This document shows positions 1 to 5,879 of a DNA stretch of 8,231 nucleotides, piece by piece; within the stretch, counting starts at the first letter, position 1; every line of letters begins with the position of its first letter. The stretch is from Paracoccaceae bacterium (lineage in GTDB: Bacteria; Pseudomonadota; Alphaproteobacteria; Rhodobacterales; Rhodobacteraceae). Made by a program: the position numbers and the translations under genes. The notes under the pieces were generated by a model, which ran no database searches, was not told where the DNA came from, and saw nothing but the letters and a program-made list of their open reading frames with translations. Location of the stretch: assembly GCA_007128865.1 (NCBI GenBank), contig SKWP01000406.1, positions 1 through 8,231 of the forward strand. The letters are read 5' to 3'.

Positions 1-873
1 GACGGAAAGGCCTTTGCCGCCGGGCTGCGCGCGCGCGTGGCCGATGCGGTGGCAGGGCTGAAGGCCGCAACGGGGCTCACACCGGGGCTTGCCGTGGTGC
101 TGGTGGGGGCCGATCCCGCCAGCGAGGTCTATGTGCGCAACAAGGGGCGCCAGACCCGCGAGGCAGGGATGGAGTCGTTCGAGCACCGCCTGCCCGCGGA
201 AACGACTGAAGCCGAGTTGCTGGCGCTGGTGGACCGGCTCAACGCCGATCCGCGCGTGCACGGCATTCTGGTGCAGCTTCCCCTGCCCCCGCAGATCGGC
301 GCCGACCGGGTGATTGCCCGGATCGACCCGGCCAAGGATGTCGATGGCTTCCACATCGCCAATGTCGGGCTGCTGGCCACCGGCCAGAAGGCGCTGGTGC
401 CCTGCACCCCGCTGGGCTGCCTGATGCTGCTGCGCGACCGGCTGGGCAGCCTGTCGGGCGCCGAAGCGGTGGTCGTGGGGCGTTCGAACATCGTCGGCAA
501 GCCGATGGCGCAGCTGCTGCTGGGTGCGGACTGCACGGTAACCGTGGCCCACAGCCGCACCCGCGACCTGCCCGCGGTTTGCCGGCGGGCCGATATCCTG
601 ATCGCCGCGGTGGGCCGACCCGGGATGATCGGCGGCGACTGGATCCGCCCCGGCGCCACGGTCATCGATGTGGGCATCAACCGGGTTGAACGCGACGGCA
701 AGTCGCGGCTGGTGGGCGATGTCGATTTCGCCTCGGCCTCCGCGGTTGCCGGCGCCATCACGCCGGTTCCCGGCGGGGTCGGCCCGATGACCATCGCCTG
801 CCTGCTGGCCAACACCCTGACCGCGGCCTGCCGCAGTGCCGGGGTACCGGAACCGGAGGGGCTGGCGGTCTGA
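1..873 (+). CDS. folD: FolD, bifunctional methylenetetrahydrofolate dehydrogenase / methenyltetrahydrofolate cyclohydrolase (5' end cut by window)
   Basis: This cytosolic enzyme of one-carbon metabolism oxidises 5,10-methylene-THF to methenyl-THF with NADP and hydrolyses that to 10-formyl-THF. The frame is open from base 1 and begins DGKAFA, which matches the segment just after the usual FolD N-terminus, so only a few residues are missing; 290 residues are visible against roughly 280-300 for the family. Family landmarks appear in order: the active-site Tyr-x3-Lys of YVRNK (visible Y44, K48), [20 protein letters not shown], the dinucleotide-binding stretch [49 protein letters not shown], and the C-terminal signature [10 protein letters not shown]. 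All key residues are present and nothing looks broken. The gene runs convergently into gapR. The downstream ATG at 46-48 and the GTG at 37-39 are internal codons, not the true start. The identification is firm. Confidence 0.97.
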   Translation, partial: DGKAFAAGLRARVADAVAGLKAATGLTPGLAVVLVGADPASEVYVRNKGRQTREAGMESFEHRLPAETTEAELLALVDRLNADPRVHGILVQLPLPPQIGADRVIARIDPAKDVDGFHIANVGLLATGQKALVPCTPLGCLMLLRDRLGSLSGAEAVVVGRSNIVGKPMAQLLLGADCTVTVAHSRTRDLPAVCRRADILIAAVGRPGMIGGDWIRPGATVIDVGINRVERDGKSRLVGDVDFASASAVAGAITPVPGGVGPMTIACLLANTLTAACRSAGVPEPEGLAV

Positions 874-878
874 TACGA

Positions 879-956
879 GATCCGTTTGATCGGTTCGGAG
901 GCCTCGGGCAGAAGCCGGCAGACGGCCTTGCGAACCAATCAGGCGGAAACCGGATC
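879..956. terminator. Long imperfect inverted repeat between convergent folD and gapR; candidate bidirectional terminator
   Basis: The 81-base gap between the two stop codons is almost entirely self-complementary. Outer arms GATCCG (879-884) and CGGATC (951-956) pair perfectly. TTGATCGGTTCG-type sequence ending at 897 pairs with CGAACCAATCA (931-941) with one mismatch. An inner AGGCC (899-903) can pair with GGCCT (924-928). Small bulges separate the arms (about 942-946 and C950). The position between two gene ends suggests a shared terminator, but there is no U-run on either strand, so it is not a textbook intrinsic terminator. It could instead be a REP-like element or an RNA 3'-end stabiliser. 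The repeat ends inside the gapR stop codon. Confidence 0.4.
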
Positions 957-1215
957 AGGCCATGCCAAGCGCGGCCTTGTACATTTCCAGAACCGCCTCT
1001 TCCTCGGCGATCTCGTCGGGCTTGCGTTTGCGCAGGGCGATGACCTTGCGCATCACCCGGGTGTCGTAGCCCCGCGCCTTGGCCTCGGCCATCACCTCTT
1101 TCTGGCGATCGGCGATATCCTTCTTCTCGGCTTCGAGCTGTTCATAGGTTTCGATGAACTGGCGCAGCTCGCCTGCGGCGACAGCGTGGGAATCGACGGT
1201 CTCGGTGATGCTCAT
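955..1215 (-). CDS. gapR: GapR family DNA-binding protein (DUF2312)
   Basis: This is an 86-residue protein of the DUF2312 family. The founding member is Caulobacter GapR, a nucleoid-associated protein that binds overtwisted, AT-rich DNA ahead of replication and transcription complexes and stimulates topoisomerases. The sequence shows the family pattern: a long charged N-terminal helix (ELRQFIETYEQLEAEKKDIAD), then KEVMAEAKARGYDTRVMRKVIALRKRKPDEIAEEEAVLEMYKAALG. The length matches the family (about 85-90 residues). I chose the ATG at 1213-1215 because AGGACGAGG (1229-1221) sits 5 bases upstream. An in-frame ATG at 1231-1233 would add six residues with a poorer ribosome site, and the frame further upstream has no family similarity. 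It converges with folD and diverges from the small membrane protein gene. The family assignment is firm; the physiological role is taken from the family. Confidence 0.93.
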   Translation of the reverse strand: MSITETVDSHAVAAGELRQFIETYEQLEAEKKDIADRQKEVMAEAKARGYDTRVMRKVIALRKRKPDEIAEEEAVLEMYKAALGMA

Positions 1216-1411
1216 CTCTGCCTCGTCCTGCATGCCGGCTGATGCGGCGGTCCGTGGCTGGTTAGCCGCTCCGGCCTGCCCGGCGCAAGCCCCGATCACA
1301 CCGGCGGCAGGCTTGCCCCGATGCCGCCGCTGGCCTATGACGGGCGCCGCCCGCGACGGCGCAGTCCTGCGCCATTGCGCGGGCATGGCGGGCAGTCAGG
1401 GGGATCGCGGA
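1216..1411. other. Divergent intergenic region with two hairpin-forming inverted repeats
   Basis: These 196 bases separate the starts of gapR (leftward) and the small membrane protein (rightward) and so must carry any promoters for both. I see no convincing -35/-10 pair on either strand. Two perfect inverted repeats are visible: GCAAGCC (1285-1291) with GGCTTGC (1310-1316), and a compact GGCGCA-GTCC-TGCGCC hairpin (1358-1373). The second lies 38 bases before the small gene's ATG and would be in its 5' leader if transcription starts upstream. Frames crossing the region look non-coding. Confidence 0.45.
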
Positions 1412-1627
1412 ATGGACATGCTCATCTGGATCGGCGCGGCGCTGACGCTTGCCGGTGTCGCCGGGCTGGGATGGAGCGCGGTGCTTGCCCTGCGCGCCCG
1501 ACGGGCGCAACTGCCCGACAGCGACCTGCGCGCACGGCTTCAACGGGCGGTCACCCTGAATCTTGTGGCGCTGTTTCTGTCGGTCTTCGGGCTCATGGCC
1601 GTGGTGATGGGCATCTTTCTGGGCTGA
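1412..1627 (+). CDS. Small two-helix membrane protein, function unknown
   Basis: The predicted protein has 71 residues. A hydrophobic N-terminal segment (about residues 3-27, LIWIGAALTLAGVAGLGWSA) is followed by a short polar, Arg-rich loop (28-45, RARRAQLPDSDLRARLQR) and a second hydrophobic segment (about 47-70). This gives a helical hairpin in the inner membrane. The Arg-rich loop suggests the loop is cytoplasmic. The start is the ATG at 1412-1414, because AGGGGGA (1398-1404) stands 7 bases upstream. The in-frame ATG at 1385 has no ribosome site and the frame before it overlaps gapR. It diverges from gapR and converges with the secA-like gene. I do not recognise a named family. The good ribosome site and clean two-helix pattern favour a real gene, but short GC-rich frames can mislead. 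Confidence 0.68.
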   Translation: MDMLIWIGAALTLAGVAGLGWSAVLALRARRAQLPDSDLRARLQRAVTLNLVALFLSVFGLMAVVMGIFLG

Positions 1628-1704
1628 CTCGGTAGCCGACCAGAATTCGGCCAGCGCGGGCGGTCGCTGCCGGGGCCTTGCCAGGCGATCCATCGGTTCC
1701 GGGA
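1628..1704. other. Convergent intergenic gap, small membrane protein / secA-like gene
   Basis: This 77-base gap lies between two facing stop codons. The only structure seen is a weak inverted repeat, GCCGA (1635-1639) with TCGGC (1647-1651) around a 7-base loop. There is no U-run on either strand, so I cannot call an intrinsic terminator for the long minus-strand operon that ends here. Confidence 0.3.
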
Positions 1705-3687
1705 TCATTCCATCGGGCCGGTAAATGCCAGCGCCCGTTCGAAATCCCGGTCTGTCTTGGTCTGCTCGCGGCGGGTGGTGGCGTGTTCGGCCTCGGCCCG
1801 GGCCTGCGCGGCAAGCCGCATCAGCCGGTAGAGCGGCGGCAGGCGCAGCCGCCGCGCCACCCACAGCAGCCGCGGCGCGAAGCGGCTGAAAAGCTCGTCG
1901 GTCAGCGCAACGATCGCCTCGGTGCTGCCGGGGTCGCCCTGGCGGCCGGCGCGGCCGTAAAGCTGCCGGTCGATGCGGCTCGATTCGTGGAACTCGGTCA
2001 GGATGACATGCAGGCCGCCCAGATCGGCCACGCCCTCGCCAAGCTTGATGTCGGTTCCCCGCCCGGCGATGTTGGTGGCCACGGTGATCGCCCCCTGCCG
2101 GCCGGCCCTGGCCACGACCTCGGCCTCTTCGCCGTCCTGGCGGGCGTTGAGCACCACATGCGGCAGGCCGCGCGCGGCCAGCACCTCGGCGCAGGCCTCG
2201 GATGCCTCGACCGAACGTGTCCCGATCAGCACCGGCTGGCCGCGGGCATGCAGGGCTGCGACGCGGTCGGCCACCGCCTGCCAGCGGGCATCCGCATCGC
2301 GCAGAAAGCGGGTGCCCAGATGCCGCCGCCGCCCGACGCGGTGGGTCGGGATGCGCACCAGCGGCAGCGCGAAGGTGTCGCGAAACTCGCCGGCCAGTTC
2401 CATGCCGGTGCCGGTCATCCCCGAAAGCCGGGCATAACGGCGGAAGAAGCGCTGATAGGTGATCCGGGCAAGGGTTTCCTTGCGGCCGGTAATCTCCACG
2501 CCCTCGCGGGCCTCGATCATCTGGTGCAGCCCGCCCTGCCAGCTGCGGTCGGCCATGATCCGCCCGGTGAATTCGTCGACGATCTGGACCTTGCCCTCGA
2601 TCACCACATAGTCGCGGCCGTGTTCGAACAGCTCCAGCGCCGAAAGGCCCTGGCGCACCAGCTCTTCGCGCGCGCGCCGCACCCGCCACAGCCCTTCCAG
2701 CCCCTCGGCGGCCTCGGTCAGCCGGGCGCGGCCGGCATCGGTCAGGGTGATCTGCCGCATCATCCGGTCAACCCTGTAGTCACGCGGCCCCTTCAGCGCC
2801 CGCGCCAGCGCAAGCGCGGTACCGTAAAGCGCCGCCGCATCGGCGTCCCCGGCGGTGGTGGACAGGATCAGCGGTGTGCGGGCCTCGTCCACCAGAACGC
2901 TGTCGGCCTCGTCCACGATGGCAAAGGCCAGCCCCCGCAGCATCAGCGCGCCACCGGCCTGCCCCTCCAGAAGCGATTTCACCTGCCGGCGCCCCCGGCC
3001 GCGCATCTCGCGCAGCGCCACACGGTCGCGCAGATAGTCGAAGGTGAGGTTCTTGTTGGAGATATAGGTCACATCGCAGCGATAGGCGGCGGCGCGGGCG
3101 GCTGCATCCATGTCGGAATCGATCACCCCCACGGCGAGGCCGAAGAAATCGAACACCGGGCGCAGTTCCTCGGCATCGCGGGCAGCAAGATAGTCGTTCA
3201 CCGTGACCACATGCACGGGCATGCCCGAAAGCGCCGCCACCACCGCCGCCGGTACCGCGGTCAGGGTCTTGCCCTCGCCGGTGGCCATTTCCACCAGCCG
3301 CCCCTCGTACAGCGCCAGCGCACCCATGATCTGCACCGTATAATGCGCCTTGCCCAGCAGCCGCGCCGAAACCTCGCGCACCGTGGCAAAGGCAAGATCC
3401 AGCGTGGCAGCATCGCCGGGCCGCGACAGAAGCCTGCTGCGCAGCGACAGCGCCCGCGCGCGCAACCCGTCGTCGTCGACCGGCCCGAGGCGTTCGGACA
3501 GCGCCACGATCCGCCGTGCCCGCCGCGCCAGCCGCCAGCGGGTAAGCGGCAGATGCCCCAGCGCGGTGCCCAGGCGGCGTTCCAGCCAGCGGTCCACGGC
3601 GTTGGACACAGGATCGGCCAGTTCCAGATACGGCGCCACCCCGCGCGGCAGCCGGCCAAAGCCGAGAATGCCCTGCACCTCAGGCAT
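1705..3687 (-). CDS. SecA-like ATPase lacking the C-terminal scaffold, wing and linker domains
   Basis: The protein has 660 residues; housekeeping SecA has about 850-900. Present in order are: SecA-type lead-in (LLGKAHYTVQIMGALALYEG, about 110-129), Walker A MATGEGKT (134-141), VTVNDYLAARDAEELRPVF (161-179), FDYLRD (216-221), Walker B DEAD followed by DEARTPLILS (259-276), a preprotein-crosslinking-like region (about 281-360), DEFTGRIM...GGLHQMIEAREG (371-396), LSGMTGTG (421-428), and the second motor domain with ATNIAGRGTDIKLG (537-550) and QLYGRAGRQGDPGS (575-588). ATP-binding residues look intact, so it should be an active ATPase. The sequence stops where the helical scaffold domain would begin, so the two-helix finger, wing domain and zinc-binding tail are absent. 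The start ATG (3685-3687) lies inside the end of the preceding gene, overlapping it by 8 bases, with no Shine-Dalgarno, which suggests coupled translation. A longer start at 3783 is rejected. It is a SecA paralogue, not the housekeeping gene; its role as motor of this operon's export system is inferred. Confidence 0.9.
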   Translation of the reverse strand: MPEVQGILGFGRLPRGVAPYLELADPVSNAVDRWLERRLGTALGHLPLTRWRLARRARRIVALSERLGPVDDDGLRARALSLRSRLLSRPGDAATLDLAFATVREVSARLLGKAHYTVQIMGALALYEGRLVEMATGEGKTLTAVPAAVVAALSGMPVHVVTVNDYLAARDAEELRPVFDFFGLAVGVIDSDMDAAARAAAYRCDVTYISNKNLTFDYLRDRVALREMRGRGRRQVKSLLEGQAGGALMLRGLAFAIVDEADSVLVDEARTPLILSTTAGDADAAALYGTALALARALKGPRDYRVDRMMRQITLTDAGRARLTEAAEGLEGLWRVRRAREELVRQGLSALELFEHGRDYVVIEGKVQIVDEFTGRIMADRSWQGGLHQMIEAREGVEITGRKETLARITYQRFFRRYARLSGMTGTGMELAGEFRDTFALPLVRIPTHRVGRRRHLGTRFLRDADARWQAVADRVAALHARGQPVLIGTRSVEASEACAEVLAARGLPHVVLNARQDGEEAEVVARAGRQGAITVATNIAGRGTDIKLGEGVADLGGLHVILTEFHESSRIDRQLYGRAGRQGDPGSTEAIVALTDELFSRFAPRLLWVARRLRLPPLYRLMRLAAQARAEAEHATTRREQTKTDRDFERALAFTGPME

Positions 3688-5833
3688 TGAAATGGCGCAG
3701 GAAAAGCTGCCGCAGGCGGCGATACATCTGCAGCGCGGCCGGTTCGGAGCCATGGTCGAAGCGCACCAGAACCCGTGTGCCATAGGGCGCCTCGATCAGC
3801 GTTTCGGGCAGGGCGAGGTCGTAGACAAAGACCTGCCCCAGCACCCGCAGCCCGTCGGGGTCGGTCGGATCGGTCAGGAAACGGCCGCCGGCAAACTGGC
3901 CGAGCGCGGCAGCAGGCAGCATGTCGAGCGCCGATGGAACCTCGCGCATCAGCCGGGCCTCGTGGGTCAGGTCCAGATGGCCGGCAAGCCGGATCTCGAC
4001 CTTGCGGGTACGGCTGCGCACCAGCGCCACGTCATCCTGACGCACCGCGATCCGCACCGCCTCGGGCCGGTCGGGAAGCACATAGCCCAGCAGCTCGCCT
4101 TCGGCCAGATAGCGCCCGGGCATGGATTCGGGCGGCAGCACCGGCTCGAACTGGCCCGGGATCGGCGCGCGCACGCTCAGTTCGGTGGCGCGGGCGCGTT
4201 CGCGGGTCAGTTCGGCCTCGGCCTCGGCCTGCTGAAGCGCCGCGATCTCGGCGGCGCGGCGGTCGCTGACCTCGAGCGCGATGCGGCGCCGGCGCATTTC
4301 CTCGGCGCGCCATTCCAGCGCGGCGATGCGTGCGGCAAGCGTCGGCTCTTCCAGCCGCGCAAGCACCGCCTGCGCCGGCACCTCGGTCCCGCGGGCAACC
4401 GGCATCTCGGCCACGAACCCCCCGGTGCGCGCCCGCACATGGGCGGCGTCGGGCAGCCAGACCACGCCCTCGGTATCGGTGCGCAGCGGCAGCGGCACCA
4501 GCAGCAACGCGCCGGCCAGCACCGCGATGGTGCCAAAGGTCCAGCCCACCGCCCGCCGGCGCACCCGGCGCAGCTTGGGCGCGGTCAGTACATGGCGCAG
4601 ATGCTTGAACACCGGCTTGACTATGGCGTTGAACAGCGTCCACAGCGCGATGATCACCCCGAGGATGAAGGCATGCGCCGAGACATAGAGCGCGATGCCC
4701 AACATCACGATCATCCGGTAGACGAAGGCCGCCGGCGCATAGACCAGAAACCAGACCTTTTCGCCGGGGGTTGCCGTCTCTTCCTTCAGCTGCCTGGCAC
4801 CGAAGACATGGCGCTGGATCAGATGGCCGTAATAGTTGTTGGCGCGGGTGGCGAGGTTAGGGCTCTCGATCAGGTCGGCCAGCACATAATAGCCGTCGAA
4901 CTTCAGCAGCGGATTGCCGTTGACGACGATGGTCGAGATGCCGCCGACGATGACGATATTGTAGGCCAGCGCCGTCACAAAACCGGATTCCGCCGAGGCC
5001 CAGACCAGCAGCGCCACAGCGGCGATGAAGGTCTCGACAAGGATCCCCCCCGCCGCGACCGCCGCCCGGTCCCATTTGTTGCGGAACGCCGAGGCCGCAG
5101 AGGCGTCCACATAGGGCACCGGAAAGAACACCAGGAACATGATGCCGAATTCGCGGATCTCGCCGCCGCGCGCCTTGGTCAGCCAGCCGTGGCCGAATTC
5201 ATGCAGCGCCTTGATCACCGGATAGGTGGCGGCCATGATCGCCAGATTGGTGAACGACATCAGCTGGTCGCCAAGGTTGTGCGTCAGCCTTTCCCAGTTC
5301 AGCGCCGCCGTCGCCAGCCCCGCCGCCATCACCACGACCCACAGCACCAGCCCGAACCACCCGGTCAGCGGCCGCACGAAGGGCAGCGTGCGTTCCAGCA
5401 GCCGGTCGGGGTCGAACAGCGGCACACGGAACATCACCGGATTGGTCAGGTTCTGCTTGATCACCTGCTGCGCCTGGCGGTTGTAGCGTTCCAGCAGGTC
5501 GGTCACGTCGGGGCTGCGTTCGTACTGGATCAGGTCGTTCTGGTGCAGCCGCGACAGCAGCCTGATCACCTCGTCCTGGCTCGGCGCCTCCTCGTCATGG
5601 GTCGCGGCCAGCGCCTGCCAGACCTCGTCGACGGTGCGGGTGCCGTCGAACTGGCCGATCATCATGTAGGCGGCCGGGGTGAACCGGTGGATACGCCCGG
5701 CGGCAAGATCGTGCAGCACATACCACGGCTGACCCCGGTAGCGGTGGCGGTGCACCCGCACATGCGCCCGCAGCCGCGGCTTGAGCCGCGCCACCCGGTA
5801 CCAGATGGTGGACAGATACGGCTCGTCGCTCAT
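3680..5833 (-). CDS. PqqD-like domain / site-2 protease (peptidase M50) / HlyD-type adaptor fusion protein
   Basis: This 717-residue inner-membrane protein has three parts. Residues about 30-104 resemble PqqD (HDLAAGRIHRFTPAAYMMIGQFDGTRTVDEVWQAL, then a helical tail to LIQY), the fold that binds peptide precursors in several RiPP pathways. Residues about 155-450 form a polytopic M50 core: zinc motif HEFGH (211-215) and the second signature NPLLKFDGYY with Asp313 are both intact, with hydrophobic helices near 157-178, 192-209, 258-280, 285-304, 360-400 and 430-448. Residues about 450-717 are a HlyD-like periplasmic arm: first lipoyl-like half (RARTGGFVAEMPVARGTEV, 467-485), an Arg/Glu/Ala-rich coiled coil (about 495-550), and a second half beginning SVRAPIPGQF (553-562). 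The start ATG has AGGGG 10 bases upstream and follows the previous stop by 46 bases. The domain calls are good. Peptide recognition, cleavage during export and the identity of the substrate are inferred. Confidence 0.9.
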   Translation of the reverse strand: MSDEPYLSTIWYRVARLKPRLRAHVRVHRHRYRGQPWYVLHDLAAGRIHRFTPAAYMMIGQFDGTRTVDEVWQALAATHDEEAPSQDEVIRLLSRLHQNDLIQYERSPDVTDLLERYNRQAQQVIKQNLTNPVMFRVPLFDPDRLLERTLPFVRPLTGWFGLVLWVVVMAAGLATAALNWERLTHNLGDQLMSFTNLAIMAATYPVIKALHEFGHGWLTKARGGEIREFGIMFLVFFPVPYVDASAASAFRNKWDRAAVAAGGILVETFIAAVALLVWASAESGFVTALAYNIVIVGGISTIVVNGNPLLKFDGYYVLADLIESPNLATRANNYYGHLIQRHVFGARQLKEETATPGEKVWFLVYAPAAFVYRMIVMLGIALYVSAHAFILGVIIALWTLFNAIVKPVFKHLRHVLTAPKLRRVRRRAVGWTFGTIAVLAGALLLVPLPLRTDTEGVVWLPDAAHVRARTGGFVAEMPVARGTEVPAQAVLARLEEPTLAARIAALEWRAEEMRRRRIALEVSDRRAAEIAALQQAEAEAELTRERARATELSVRAPIPGQFEPVLPPESMPGRYLAEGELLGYVLPDRPEAVRIAVRQDDVALVRSRTRKVEIRLAGHLDLTHEARLMREVPSALDMLPAAALGQFAGGRFLTDPTDPDGLRVLGQVFVYDLALPETLIEAPYGTRVLVRFDHGSEPAALQMYRRLRQLFLRHFNA

Positions 5834-5879
5834 CGCCAGCCCGCCCCTGCGCAGATCGGGGCCGTGCCGCCGGCACCGG

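Noticed and set aside
129..938. 269-codon minus-strand frame opposite folD
   Set aside because: It overlaps a complete set of FolD motifs on the other strand, and its Ser/Arg/Pro-rich product resembles no family.
1216..1386. N-terminal extension of GapR to 143 residues
   Set aside because: The added 57 residues lack family similarity and cross the divergent spacer. The ATG at 1213-1215 has a ribosome site and gives the usual family length.
1628..1704. Intrinsic terminator for the minus-strand operon
   Set aside because: Only a 5-bp stem with a 7-base loop is visible and there is no U-run on either strand.
1705..3687. Housekeeping secA
   Set aside because: The protein is about 200-250 residues short, lacks the scaffold, wing and zinc tail, and sits in an operon with adaptors, so it is a paralogue.
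1678..3690. Long open frame on the plus strand (670 codons) opposite the secA-like gene
   Set aside because: It lies wholly antisense to a gene with clear SecA motifs and its product is a low-complexity mix of His, Gln, Arg, Pro and Gly with no domain pattern, which is usual for the opposite strand of GC-rich genes.
3688..3783. N-terminal extension of the SecA-like protein to an upstream start at 3783
   Set aside because: It would overlap the M50/HlyD gene by more than 100 bases, and its residues (Cys- and Arg-rich) look like a shadow of that gene. The ATG at 3685-3687 gives a natural SecA-type start.
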